Below are positions 33,335-44,626 of a stretch of DNA of 64,000 nt, piece by piece (the stretch's first letter is position 1; each line of letters opens with the position of its first letter). Below the pieces are notes generated by a model. It saw only the letters and a list, made by a program, of their open reading frames with translations. It was not told the DNA's origin and searched no databases. Source of the DNA: Chrysogorgia sp. JL179-B06 (lineage: Eukaryota; Cnidaria; Anthozoa; Scleralcyonacea; Chrysogorgiidae); the NCBI GenBank assembly GCA_035772405.1, contig JAYKKM010000472.1:1505501-1569500 (forward strand). Reading direction: 5' to 3'. Position numbers and translations under genes: made by a program.

Positions 33335-33649
33335 TCCTGATTGGCTGAGGTCAGTGTTCAACTAAAAAATTACTAGAGGTATTTAGGAAAAATATCACAA
33401 TGTGTTAACCTGCCCACACATCTGGGGATGTTGGGTTGTAATACAATACAAACAGCTTTTGTAAAAAATTTAATTTACCAGAAACATGTAAAATTGATTG
33501 GGAACACATTAATGCTTTTGAACAGTGTTATTTCCTATACTAATTTAATACTTAAAATAATGGCATAGGTTTAGCATGCACGTATAATTGGGATATTACA
33601 GTATATTATAGAGCTAATAGTGAAGCACAGCTGCCAACGGTAAAACAGA
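33335..33649. other. No recognised gene
   Basis: AT-rich gap between the CACTA remnant and the kinase remnant. Confidence 0.5.
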
Positions 33650-34179
33650 ATCTGGTGGCAAGATTTTTTTTTCAATGAGCATGTCTTTAATTTTCCTAAG
33701 GTCTTCTGAGGGATTATAATGGCAAATTAACAAAACTACCTGACCAAAAGAATAAATGTCACTTGCTGCTGACTGCGTTTACTTCCCGTCAAATACTTCA
33801 GGACTAATGTGGCAATTGAATTTCCACTATCTTTCTTGACTTTCACGCTTAACTTCTAAATATCCGCCATTCCCATTTCTTTCATCTTGCCGAAATCAAT
33901 TATAACTGCTGAATATTTTTCTTCACAATCATCAACCCCTCTTTGTAATAATGTTGTCACCCTTGATATCACAATGTATATACTTCATATTGTGAATATG
34001 AGCAAGTGCATTGCAACATTGTTTAAGAATTCTAGCCGATACAAATACACTTTTAAACACCTTCCTTTCAGTAGCTTTGGCAACTGTTAGACATTTTCCA
34101 CCAATACCATAAAATTCTAGCACCAAAAAATATGGTTTACTGGTAATATTCATCCCAAATACAAATGGGAAACGTCCTT
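33650..34179 (-). pseudogene. Protein-kinase domain remnant
   Basis: An acceptor CTATTTTAG opens the piece at 34179. The frame contains YFLVLEFYG (hinge-like), LKQCCNALAHIHNMKYIHCD with the catalytic loop HCDIKGDN in place of HRD-K-x2-N, then after a frameshift VIIDFGKMKEMG (DFG), then HISPEVFDGK (APE-like) and SAASDIYSFGQVVLLI in further frames down to about 33700. This is the core of a eukaryotic kinase C-lobe of a type common in cnidarian genomes (HCDLK, IDFGK). The N-lobe with the ATP-binding Lys is absent and frames are broken. Confidence 0.7.
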
Positions 34180-34447
34180 CTAAAATAGAAAAGAAAATTT
34201 ACAACATTAGATCTTGAAAGTAAATAAATAAATAGTTTATTTCTGCCAATTGCAGTTTTAAAAAACTGAATTACAGGCTGATCGTACACTATAATTAATT
34301 ACACACATGCGCTAGATACAATAATTAACTAATGTAATAAACTTGTGACCTAACTTCAGTGGCAAAATTGGCAAATCGATTCGTCCTGGTAGGCATGGGA
34401 TGGGCATTGCTTCGCAGAACTTAATGTGCAATTTGATGTAATATTTG

Positions 34448-34588
34448 AACAACGACAGCGAGTGTTTCACCGGGATATGCAAACACGAGAAAACAATGTA
34501 TGAAAACACGAGCGCGTAGCGCGAGTGTTTTTGTTAATTGTTTTCGAGTGTTTGGATATCCCGGTGGGACACAAGCTGGAGTTGTTTA
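34448..34588. mobile_element. Palindromic hairpin element with GCGCG loop
   Basis: The left arm contains CACCGGGATATGCAAACACG and is mirrored by GTGTTTGGATATCCCGGTG on the right; inside, GAAAACAAT pairs with ATTGTTTTC. The loop holds CGAGCGCGTAGCGCGAG, which can itself fold. Total about 140 bp, no coding capacity. Confidence 0.7.
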
Positions 34589-34628
34589 AATAGCTTCTCA
34601 AATGAACACAAGTATAGGTTATATTTGA

Positions 34629-35039
34629 TTGGATGATATTCTCTCATGGGAGGGTTATGTTAATAGTTGGGTGGTTTTTGCATTTCAAATTTTTAAGCAG
34701 TTTGCCAGCCGTTTGTCATTGTTCTTGTCAGAGATGAACAAGAAAGGACCAATAATTTTTCGTCCAGAAAGGGAAGAAAATATATTAATTGAAAAAGCGA
34801 TTCCAGCAGCGACTAAATACAAGACGAAATGGGCTATCGGAATATTCAGAGAATGGCAGAGCAATAGAGCTGTTCGAGATGTTACGAGCAATGAATCGGG
34901 TTGCAAAGATTTAAGCACTCATGTCGAGCATTTCAACGGCGAAAGCTTAGCATTTTGGTTGGGCAAATTTGTACAAGAGGTCGTTAACAAGAATGGTGGA
35001 AAATATCCTGCACGCACGTTTACTCAATTATTGACCTAG
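34629..35039 (+). pseudogene. N-terminal fragment of a DUF3504/KIAA1958-like (Crypton-type) protein
   Basis: The 136-codon frame carries IPAATKYKTKWAIGIFREWQ, then LSTHVEHFNGESLAFWLGKF and VQEVVNKNGGKYPARTFTQL. This 'PxxTKxKTxWAxxxFxEWQ' plus 'W..KFVxEVxxKxGxxYPxxTL' order is the N-terminal (SAM-like, core-binding) part preceding DUF3504 recombinase domains. It stops where the family would continue into 'CGLxRYL'. A C-terminal counterpart lies at 14232-15195 but on the other strand and 20 kb away, so they are separate copies. Confidence 0.6.
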
Positions 35040-35049
35040 CTAATTAGCG

Positions 35050-35700
35050 TGCAGTAAATGGTGACAATATCACAGGGGGAAACACCACAGTTCTTAAGTT
35101 GTCTCAAGGCATAGTCTCCTATTAGCCTTCTTGACTACATAATCACAGTGCCCCACCCAGGTGAGATCCTCGGAGATATATACGCAGAGTAGCTTGAACG
35201 TTGTTACCTGTTCAATAAGGGATCCACCGACAGCAATGGGCCGAGGCACTTAACTATTATAGTGAAGAAAGTCAATAGCCATGGTCTTACATTTATGCAG
35301 ATTTAAATGCATATTATTCTTATGGTAAATTATTAGGATGACCTCCAGAACTGTTAAGTCATCTATATATTTGGCATATGTACCCCAAGTGGACAGGAGG
35401 TCATTGACCATCACTGCAAACAAGATAGGGCCTGATTTAGCCCTAACAAAAAAAGTCTATAGGCATGTCTATAGGCAACCTATAAGATCCCATAGAGAAC
35501 CTATAGGCTTCTATAGGAAATTGGAACATTGCCTATAGGCGCCTGTAGACTTTTTCTGTAAGGGAGTGCCCTGAAGGATTCCACCTCGAAGATTCTGCGA
35601 AGTCAAAAACGCAGTGCCAATACGTATAACTTGGGACCTTCCCTGCAAAAACGAAGCTAACCTTGTGCAATGTAAACTAGACTCACCATAACGAATCAGA
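35050..35700 (-). pseudogene. LINE reverse transcriptase fragment split by a MITE
   Basis: The piece on the minus strand at about 35700-35567 encodes LASFLQGRSQVIRIG and RGGILQGT. After the insertion at 35441-35564, the palm continues with SGPILFAVMVNDLL, YIDDLTVLEV (catalytic box, YIDD for YADD), HLNLHKCKTMAIDF, PIAVGGSLIEQVTTFKLL and WVGHCDYVVKKANRRL down to about 35060. Motif order is that of CR1/Rex-type LINE reverse transcriptases. One internal stop (HYNS*) and small indels are present. Confidence 0.7.
35441..35564. mobile_element. 124-bp MITE inside the LINE
   Basis: The ends CCCTAACAAAAAAAGTCTA and, complemented, CCCTTACAGAAAAAGTCTA form terminal inverted repeats. AG flanks it at 35439-35440 and 35565-35566. 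Removing the element and one AG makes the two reverse-transcriptase halves collinear at a conserved 'QGT-GP' junction, which fixes the boundaries. The interior is packed with CTATAGG/CCTATAG words. Confidence 0.75.
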
Positions 35701-35791
35701 TGCCTAGTATGTGTTGTAAGATTATCCAATGGTAATCTATATGCCCTCCTTTGGCATGAACTTTTCCTTTTGACTAGTTCTGCCAAAGTAC

Positions 35792-38700
35792 CTGTTTCAG
35801 ATTTACAAAAGTAAATCCCAATAGATACAGGTTCCAACACTTGTTTGGTGAATTCCTCCTTAAATTCCTAAATATTGAAATACAAATTATATTATTAATT
35901 ATTTACATGAATACATGATGTAAGATATTTTATAACAACGTACAATCTCTTTTCTATTTGTATCTTGGCCTTACCATGTGTGACACATTTGGCAATCCAT
36001 CAATTACACTGGTGACAATTCCCACAGCATTGACTTTTCGTCCTGAAATATCTTTTACAGAGACTGTTGGATTCAACCAAGTAAGAACTTGCACAAATAT
36101 AAATAGTTATAAGGAAGGATTTCAATACATATAATAATATACAAACACATTTACATAATGTATATGTATATGTATAGTAATTGTCTATTAGAGCAGTGTG
36201 GTATATCCCACATCCCATCTTGCAGACATATATATATATATATATATATATAATTGTTCCGATAAAGGCTTACATGTTCGTGCTGTTGTTCAATTTTAGT
36301 AACAAGATCATTCTCAAGCTTCTCCATTACTGTTGGGCCTGTAGTTTGTTCTGCAGCGATCTCCCAACATATATAGGATATGTATTCCTGAGTTCGCCCA
36401 CTCTTTCCAATTGATAGCCGTAACTGTCAAAATACAGAGTGGATTAAAGGAAACACATTTACCTACTATTTATACTTAAATGCACTTGAAAAGAAAAATA
36501 TGTTTGTTGGGGCTAAAACGCAGGTAGCGGCACAGCGGATGGGTCGTGTCTCTTTAGTATACCCAAGAAGGTCGGAAATGTGAAGAGATGACTGGAAACA
36601 ACCACAAAACAACTAAAATCCTAACACCCTGCCTAACGAGTTTTCTAAGGGTTAGCGTTAGAAACCACTACCTACCCGCATTTTAGCCTGACCTGTCTTA
36701 TTTGCAAGAGCTCTTGAAATGATAAAGAAACAGCATTTACAGCTCATCTACATCTCATTTTGTTCGTGAGATATTTCAATTTGTTTGATATGTAAATGAG
36801 ATATATACTATGATCTGTGACGTCATTTTGTTGACACAAAATTTTGACTTATTAGAAAGTCAAGTATATATGATCACTGGAAACTTTGCATGTGAATGCA
36901 TCTCATGACACTGAACACCATTACATTAAAATATAATTGCCAACAACTGGTACATATTATGCGCTCAGCTATTATTTATTATCAATTATCAGACTTTGCA
37001 TAAAGTGATGTTAATATAAAATATCTTAAAATATCTTAAAATATCAATTGCTGACAAACACTTGGGTAATTTATGACAATAATTTATATAATAATTTAAA
37101 TGATGCATTTGTCAAATCAAATTCATCTATAATAAGTAACGATTTCTTGAAGCATTTAAGAAGAAAATTCAATGCTAAATAAGATCTTTATTAAATTCTG
37201 CATGTATATAAATGCCTGTCACATTTGTATTTACTTTTCAATGCAAGTACTATAATAATGTTGTTAATAATTTCATATGGGAATTAGTTCATAAGAAATG
37301 TACATGAGGATCAATTAAAAGGAAATTAACTTTGATTTTAAATTAAATTATGATATTTAAATATTGGCCTCTACATTAGTCATGTATTTATGTATTTGAA
37401 TAACTACCAGTGTATTTGCCAATACCAATATTGCAACTCCTGTAAGCCATCTCTGTTGTGGTTCAAAAGGAAGAAGAGTATGCTCCATTGCTTCCATTAT
37501 AATTTCCATGGACTGTGTGTACACCTGCTCCCAAAAATCCATATATTTTATTGCCCATGCAAGGAGAATTCCCTAAAGTTTAATGAGGTTATTGTATAAC
37601 CAATGTTCATAATAAAGGAACCCAAGCGCAGGGAGAGTGGGTAGTTGTGAAGGGAGCTGCAGTGAGCTGATTCATTGCGCTCGTGACAGCACAGTGAGCT
37701 GACGTATCAGTGACACACAGCATTGAGGAAAAATAGCGAATTAATACCTAACCATCCATATGGGTAAATAAAGTGACTGTAGGTATTAATTAATATAATA
37801 CTAAATGTTAGATAATATATCTTTAGCAGGAAAATGTACAGGTATAATGCTTGTATCAATCTGGTGTGAAAAATAATAATTATTTCTTTAAATAATAATT
37901 TATTTAACTCTTTCCTGTCCAGCCCAGTCATTTTGGGTCATAGAAGACCCCAAAGTAGTCAATCGAAATAATTTATATTTATATTACTTTAGTCTGATGA
38001 TCGCCTCTTGAGCGTGAAACCCGGAGTTACCGACTTTTAATATTTTAGTTATTTTAACAATGGATCACTCTTTTCACACACACACACATACATATATACA
38101 TATACACATATACACATATACACATATATACATATATTCATACATATACATATATAGGCCGGAAGGCCTTAAAGTTGCATTTTTCGCAACTGGTCCCGGT
38201 TTGGTCTTAAAATGTATGTATTCCAACACTCGAAATTTTCCTTCACCATAAATCCTTTCAACATGTAGTTTGATCGAGTGAAATGCCAAATATTACCTAT
38301 AATATACACAGAATCTTATCCCGGCATTACCACCACCATATATGCAGAACTCGTGACTAGGCTCTCGGCAACGGCTTCCGTAGTTCAGTGGTCAGAGCAC
38401 TGCACTAGCATCGCAGGGTCGCGGGTTCAATTCCCAGCCGGAAGGCCTTAAAGTTGCATTTTCCGCAACTGGTCCCGGTTTGGTCTTCAAATGTATGTAT
38501 TCCAACACTCGAAATTTTCCTTCACCATAAATCCTTTCAACATGTAGTTTGATCGAGTGAAATGTCAAATATTACCTATCATATACATATATAACTGTAT
38601 ATATACATATATACATATACATATAGATATATACATATATACATATACATATATACATATACATATATACATATACACATATACATATACATATACATAT

Positions 38701-41700
38701 ATAGGTTCTAAGGATTTATGGTGAAGGAAAATTTCGAGTGTTGGAATATATACATTTTAAGACCAAACCGGGACCAGTTGCGAAAAATGCAACTTCAAGG
38801 CCTTCCGGCTGGAATTGAATCCGCGACCCAGCGATGCTCGTGCAGTGATCTGACCCCGAGAGCCTAGTCATGAGTTATGTATATATATAGTGGTGGTAAT
38901 ACCAGGATAAGATTCTGGGTATATTACAGGTAATATTTTGCATTTCACTCGATTAAACTACATGTTCTAAGGCTTTATGGTGAAGGAAAATTTCGAGTGT
39001 TGGAATATATACATTTTAAGACCAAACTGGGACCAGTAATATATACCAGTAATATACCAGTAATATACCAGTATAATATACCAGTGATATTCAGGGTATA
39101 TTACCTGTAATATAGCCAGAATCTTATCCCGACATTCCACCACTATATATATATAAATAACTCATGACTAGGCTACGCATGACTAGGCTCTCGGCAACGG
39201 CTTTCGTAGTTCAGTGGTCAGAGCACTGCACTGCCAGCATCACAGGCTCGCGGGTTAAATTCCAGCCGGAAGGCCTTGAAGTTGCATTTTTTGCAACTGG
39301 TCCCGTTTTGGTCTTAAAATGTATATATTCCAACACTCGAAATTTTCCTTCATCATAAATCCTTAGAACATGTAGTTTAATCGAGTGAAATGCAAAATAT
39401 TACCTAATGCGATGTCTGCCTGTTGGTGTTCAGTGAAATCGGCGAATTTAATATGTATATGGAAAATCACTGGCTGTTCTGACCGTCTCTCATTAGCTCA
39501 AAGGTCAGAGCGCCGAAACGTTGATTCGGAGACCAGGGTTCGATTCCCGGTTGGGGCAGTCACTTTTTCCATATATGTATTTGACAATATTAATGGGAAA
39601 AGTATCGGATCCTGGGATCCTAGTTCCCAGAAATTATGTTGGTGATTTTCACAGAAAGTTTTGAGGTTTGATAGTTTACTGCAAAGTATTTTGCAGAACT
39701 CTGTAGTATGTTACTCAGTAAGTGTATAAATTATACAATTATAATTAAATACTGTACCGACAACTGGCAACAATCCAATATATTGATCAATCAACGATGA
39801 ATTATATTATAAATCGATCTCATTGATTATTTTTTTCAAAAATATTTTCTGGGAAACAATATTCCTCAGAAAATATTTGATTTGTGTCAGTTCTTCACAA
39901 TCTTGACAGCCAGTGTGAATTAAAATGGTTTGGGTAAGGTTTAATGTTGTCCAGAAGCGAATACACCCTGTAGATCAGTCTGTGAAAATGTGCACGATAG
40001 CTTGTCGACCCCCCACCGAGCTACTCAAAACTAGTAGTAGATTCTGATTGGTCCAAAACGCATGTGACAGATAACGGTTTATTTTATTGGATTATTTCGA
40101 ATATATTGTTCCGAGTGAGCACTAAAACCCTTTGGTCATCGAGAAATCATCATCTCTAGAGGAATTGTTGTTTTATAGTGATCGTATAATTTAATAACTT
40201 TGTGCTAATATACAGTATGTCCTGATATTTTTTTATAAATGAACTGCGTTGTTTGTCATCAAAATACCCAGGAGAGTAACCAGCCTTCCTTTTTGTGAGC
40301 ATGTGTTCTCATGTCTGCAAATATCAAAAAGAACGTCCCGCACTACCTCATAGATTATTTTACAACTAGACATCGCAACAGACATGACTATAATACCAGG
40401 AATAGTGATCACTTTATTTTAGATAAAGTAAAGTTAAAATGTACCCAACGCTCCTTTTTTTATAAAGGGGCATGTATTTTTAATAGTTTTAACAAGAAAT
40501 AATGTTTTTACTTATATATAATTATATAGAATCTTATTTATTTTAGCTCTTTATATTTTAGTTTTATCTTTGTATTTATATAGTGATTATCACTGCGGCC
40601 GCACATGGTAGGGTAACTCCTTATAAGGTACATTGATAGCAGTTTTGTTAACTGAAGTAGTTATCCTGTTAAAATATGTTCTTAATAAAAAATTTAAAAA
40701 TAATAAAGTTGTGCAATAACAGTTGCAAAAAGGCAAAATTATTAATATAAAAAATAATTATTTAAAAAGCGGGAAATAAACTTCTTCAGGAGTAAGAGAA
40801 GTTGATAACATCATATCTACAAACAAAGAAGCAAGATGAAGATGTCAAAGCATCTGCAACGTCTTTAGTATCACAAGACTGATGTAGCATTGAATTATAA
40901 ATGATTTCGTATAGGTTTTCCAACAACTATTTCACCAATAAAGATGTGCATAATGGAGCCAGGACGTTTTTCTGCTCCTCTAGCAGCCCCTGGTTCATCC
41001 TCTTCTCCACCAATTAGCTTGATGCCAAGAAAATTACCTTTGTCTTCAAGCTCTTCGATGGTACTGGTTAGCGTGAAGCTTCAATGGCTGAATAAAATAA
41101 GAGCGAAATCTTCCCAACGACTTATAAAGTTTAGGAAAAATCCAATAAAATAAACCGTTATGCATCACATGCGTTTTGGGCCAATCAGGATCTACTATAT
41201 TTAGTTTTGAGTAGCTCAACAGGGGGTCGACAAGCTATCGTGCAAGTTTTCACAGGTTAAATTCAGGCTGTACATAGGCTAATATTAACCTTAACAGTAA
41301 CAAGGATTCTAGACCTAAAATTAAGGCACAACATGCTTGTTGCTGGGAAGAAATTGGCTGTGCAAAGTAAAATTAAGATATCTTGTCAATGTATGCAACT
41401 GGTATAATCGAGAGTTGTCTTAGTATTTCTCCCTCTCATAGCATCTAATTTTATGTTTACACTTTACACATATAATACATATTTATTTAATGCTTAATAC
41501 AATGCACAATAGGTAGAAACAATGATTTTATTATTTTGCCAGTTTGGCAAATTTTTGCAGAAATTTTTAGTCCTAAACCCAGGATCCCAGAAAGAAAAAA
41601 ACTTTTTCCACCTCTATTTAAATCCTCGTATATCAATTAAATACATATATATATAAAAAAAATTATAAAATAATACTTTATTTTAATCATACTTACTTTA

Positions 41701-43967
41701 TTTTCACCAACAAACAATGTCAATTCATCCAGCAATTGTTTATTATGTGGAGGTTTGTCTTCCATTTCTCCAACATAATTAAATCTGACAACTCTTCCCA
41801 TAAGCCTGTGAACAAGAATATAATGAAATGTGGCAATACATCTTTAATATCACATACACTGTACGTACGATTTACAACATGAGCAGCTGTGTTGTATATC
41901 TGATACTACATCGATGGGAATGTTGTAAATTATGCTTATGATATGCAAGGATGTAAATAGATGTTCATATTCATCTAATATCTTTTAGCCGAGTAAATCG
42001 AAGGAAAAGTTTATGAAAACCAGGCGAATCTTGTATGACATTATTTTTACAACCTCTGATTTTCTTTGTTTTTCTCTTTTAATTATTAGTGATGTGCATG
42101 TATACTTAAACAAATGTATAAATGTTTTGAACATTATTCACTAGTACCTTGCCAATTCAGGTGAGTTTGACGATATCAAATAATATAGTATGTGTACTGC
42201 TTGTGGTATAGACTTCAGCTTCCCTCTGGCAATAAGGATTGGTTGTTACATTATGTTATCTAGGCCTATCTGCCTATCTGAATAAAGTTATCTGGTATTG
42301 ATAAAATGCTAATACTGGTTTTGCAATAAAAGTGTTAATTAGGCCAACAATGCAAAAATTAGTGCTTACGATGATGTCTCACATAGAAGTTGATTTCCAC
42401 CACTCAGGAACATCGTGTGTACACGGCTTGGTATCCCTTGTGCAAGTGCAAGTACTAACAAACTTAGTGATTTTCGTACACATTTGGTTTCAGAAAATAC
42501 CATTCCGATGGAAGACTCAGCTGAAATAAATTTAAACAATTACAATATATACAGTAGAAGAAAACAATACAATTTATTTATTCAAAACAATACCTGTACT
42601 TTAAATGACACACACGACTGTGGTTGTAAAATCATGTCCAAATTAATGCAAGATCCAAGAGAGCTATATTAATGCTGTTGACTTGGTCACTATTGTACAT
42701 TTACTTTAAAAGTTAAATATCTAATGCTTTATGAAATTAATTGTTGTTTTATTGTCTTCAATTAACCTTTTTAATATTGGATTGAGTCGAGCAACTGTAA
42801 ATTTTCGGATTGAGATTTTAAATATTAATTATATATTTTTGGCCTCATGAATACTGATATCAAACAACACAATTAAAACTAGCTTAATTTAAATTAGCTT
42901 GTATGTAGCTAAATCAGATATCCCTGTATAAATATTGATTAAACAAACAAACTGCTTTCCTGCACTTACTCCAAACATCATCAGGATTCAAGGCATTTCT
43001 GATTATTCTTCCCACAGTGAAGGCTGTTGCCAAGTGGAAAGCAACAACATTCTGCCCAAATCCTCATTGTAGCTCAAAGAATCTGTTCAATTAAATAATG
43101 TCCATAATTTATTTTGGCACATGTAATATTCACAAATTCATTAAATAAATTCTGAAAAGTACTCAGTACTTAAGTTATTGTTACTAAATACATTGACTTC
43201 TTGTGAAAATTAATAAACTCTATTACTGGCCTGCCCTCCCTGTTCAATGTTAAATACCAAAACACTGACAAACCAAACATAAAACAGACACAACACAGAC
43301 AGACCAAACATAAACAGGGTGTCTAATAATACTCAGTACATATAGCTATATGCATATATCATCATTATCAACATTGAATATGGGCAGGGCATGAGATGCT
43401 TATAAGGGTGAAGGCTAAAAGGGATGACTCAAAAGGACCTTCAAATTTTTTAGAACTACTAATCCTAACCTTAAACCTAGCCCTAACCGTAGCTATCCAT
43501 AACCTAATGAAAAATAAAAACAAAAAACCCAGAAAGGTCCTTTTGAGTCATCCCTTTTAGCCTTCCCCTCCTATAAGAATAAAGGAGAAATATTGTACAA
43601 TCTATGTGAGTCACTTGCCATTTGTATCATATTGTATTGTAGGTGCTTTACAGCAAACAGATACAATTTACATACAGCATTAAACATTGGCACTGTACAG
43701 CGAATATATAATTTACAAGCAAACATCCTGCTTGCAGGTTGTCATGTAACAATAAAATTATACAACTAAAAGCTTATAATCTGACACAGGTCATTTGGTT
43801 GGACTCTTCAGTTTACTCATCACAAAATACCTCATAAGGGCTTCGTTTAGGTATATATCTTTCAGTAATTTAGTGTCAATTTCAAGTTGATATTGACTGA
43901 GGGACTCATCCATTGATATGTACTTGTAGTCATTTGGGCTTAGCACTCTACCATGCTCAATGTGCAT
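35792..43967 (-). CDS. Unrecognised multi-exon gene with mostly compatible splice phases
   Basis: Exons on the minus strand, 5' to 3': about 43809-43967 (begins [16 protein letters not shown]; a donor-like AG|GTATTT near 43808, otherwise a stop at 43791), 42970-43062 ([20 protein letters not shown]), 42370-42436 ([18 protein letters not shown]), 41697-41805 ([20 protein letters not shown]), 37408-37572 ([20 protein letters not shown] and [13 protein letters not shown]), about 36274-36399 ([20 protein letters not shown]), 35975-36087 ([20 protein letters not shown]) and 35792-35867 ([16 protein letters not shown]). Phases agree across 43.0 to 42.4 to 41.7 to 37.5 to 36.3 kb and 36.0 to 35.8 kb; the first-to-second and 36.3-to-36.0 joins do not fit. 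No stops occur inside the middle exons. I do not recognise the protein. The 4 kb intron holds the SINE cluster. This is the most plausible host gene here. Confidence 0.5.
36205..36253. repeat. (TA)n microsatellite
   Basis: A TATATATA run of about 25 bp near 36228-36252 in an intron of the unrecognised gene. Confidence 0.8.
36490..36700. repeat. Repeat with telomere-like words
   Basis: Sequence near 36618-36675 contains AATCCTAACACCCTGCCTAAC and a mirrored GGGTTAGCGTTAG, giving a small inverted pair. Flanks GCTAAAACGCAGGTAG (36512) and CTACCCGCATTTTAGC (about 36672) are complementary, so this is a MITE of about 180 bp with a TAACCC-type centre. Confidence 0.6.
37908..38040 (+). repeat. TTAA-flanked non-autonomous DNA-element end, copy 2
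   Basis: After TTAA at 37904-37907 the element reads CTCTTTCCTGTCCAGCCCAG, then GGGTCATAGAAGACCCC. It matches the end at 30177 in inverse orientation with several substitutions. Confidence 0.5.
38082..38157. repeat. (CA)n / (TATACA)n microsatellite
   Basis: A short CACACACA run followed by ATACATATACACATATAC-type hexamers. A second, similar tract lies at 38583-38702, between SINE copies. Confidence 0.85.
38374..38446 (+). repeat. tRNA-Ala-like SINE head
   Basis: It has an A-box-like TAGTTCAGTGG, a B-box-like GGTTCAATTCC and an anticodon arm CTGCA-CTAGCAT-CGCAG with AGC in anticodon position. The acceptor stem pairs only partly and it continues directly into the SINE body, so it is a SINE promoter head and not a tRNA gene. 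A second copy lies at about 39198-39270. Confidence 0.65.
39035..39105. repeat. AATATACCAGT tandem repeat
   Basis: Four to five copies of an 11-bp AATATACCAGT unit with slippage variants, between SINE fragments. Confidence 0.75.
39487..39562 (+). repeat. Second tRNA-like sequence (different SINE head)
   Basis: A box TAGCTCAAAGG, B box GGTTCGATTCC, and a perfect 5-bp anticodon stem CCGAA/TTCGG with loop ACGTTGA. The acceptor stem does not pair and position 33 is not T, so it is unlikely to be a functional tRNA. It is probably the head of another tRNA-derived SINE. Confidence 0.5.
39980..41256. mobile_element. Foldback element enclosing a LINE 3' end
   Basis: The segment 39980-40110 (with CGATAGCTTGTCGACCCCCC and ACGCATGTGACAGATAACGG) is mirrored at about 41130-41256 (GGGTCGACAAGCTATCGTGC). 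The arms are about 130 bp and moderately diverged. Between them is a truncated LINE and about 400 bp of unrecognised sequence in which a minus frame gives [15 protein letters not shown]. Confidence 0.65.
40290..40710 (+). mobile_element. 5'-truncated LINE 3' end
   Basis: The frame from 40311 has [20 protein letters not shown] then [16 protein letters not shown], the conserved tail of ORF2 in many LINEs ('YNTRxxxxLxxxxxRLxxxQxSFxxxGxxxWNSL'). An AT-rich 3' UTR follows and ends near AATAAAAAATTTAAAAATAA. Confidence 0.65.
41257..41696. other. No recognised gene
   Basis: AT-rich intronic sequence of the unrecognised minus-strand gene. Confidence 0.5.
43399..43575. mobile_element. MITE with about 35-bp terminal inverted repeats
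   Basis: AAGGCTAAAAGGGATGACTC and the following AAAAGGACCTT at about 43411-43441 are exactly mirrored at 43535-43564. The centre (43450-43505) is CTAACCTTAAACCTAGCCC-type sequence, again telomere-like. Total about 170 bp. Confidence 0.8.
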
Positions 43968-44626
43968 CTGTAAAGAACAGAATAATTTAATATGGTTAAA
44001 TTTATATTACATACTGTACACGGGGGGCAGATTAGCCCACCGGACAATCGCCTGGTGCCCCCCTCGGTGTGCCTCTTCAAGGAATGGAAGCTTCGTTATA
44101 CTACAAATAGTCAAAACCTTCATCTGAACAATATTGCCTGAAAGTAATGATTTTCCAAATTAATTACAGAGAACATCATTCATAGAGTAGGCCTACATTC
44201 TTCAAAATCTCAAGGACTGTTGTTGCATTGATAATTACCACCTTAACACACATTGATGCCTCAGTTGAACATGCAAGTTGTTTTTTTAGTTTCATTGTAT
44301 GGACTTGTATAAAATACATAAACCATAAAAGATTAAAACCTTGCAATGATTATGCCACAAAGGGGGGCCCCTGTGATCTAACCCCACTCAAACATATTAT
44401 ATATAAATTGATACAATGTACTATATATAGGCAGGTATTAATCATAATTTATATTGCATTAATTTGCCATAAAGGACAGGCTGCATTTCCGCATACTCCA
44501 AATGATTTTACTTGAAATTTGTAGTAGTAAAGCATAATGAAGTGGAAAGTTTGCCAAATCATATTTACTGATCACATCTTAAATTTATCAAGGGTCATCC
44601 TAAGATGTTCCATTTTTCAAAATCAA
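43576..44626. other. Possible 3' or intronic sequence; no other gene
   Basis: Besides the exon ending at 43967, nothing coding is recognised. The frame at 44228-44515 matches nothing I know. Confidence 0.4.

Larger units (their letters stand above)
38157..39405. repeat. Cluster of five tRNA-Ala-derived SINE copies and fragments
   Basis: A body sequence containing GTTGCATTTTTCGCAACTGG, TTCCAACACTCGAAATTTTC and AACATGTAGTTTGATCGAG appears at about 38170-38297 (plus, 5'-truncated), 38372-38578 (plus, with tRNA head), 38702-38868 (minus, damaged head), 38940-39034 (minus, fragment) and 39187-39405 (plus, with head). A 5' flank with CAGAATCTTATCCC and CATGACTAGGCTCTCGGCAA is shared. The copies are interleaved with TATACA microsatellite. 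These are RNA-polymerase-III-type retrotransposed elements; whether any is active cannot be told. Confidence 0.75.

Noticed and set aside
38060..38289. Open frames through the TATACA microsatellite
   Set aside because: Low-complexity translation (Tyr/Ile/His runs) only.
38374..39562. Functional tRNA genes
   Set aside because: Acceptor stems do not pair and the first type continues into a repeated SINE body.
40944..41153. Ser-rich plus-strand frame in the foldback element
   Set aside because: Low-complexity; the opposite strand looks more protein-like but is also unrecognised.
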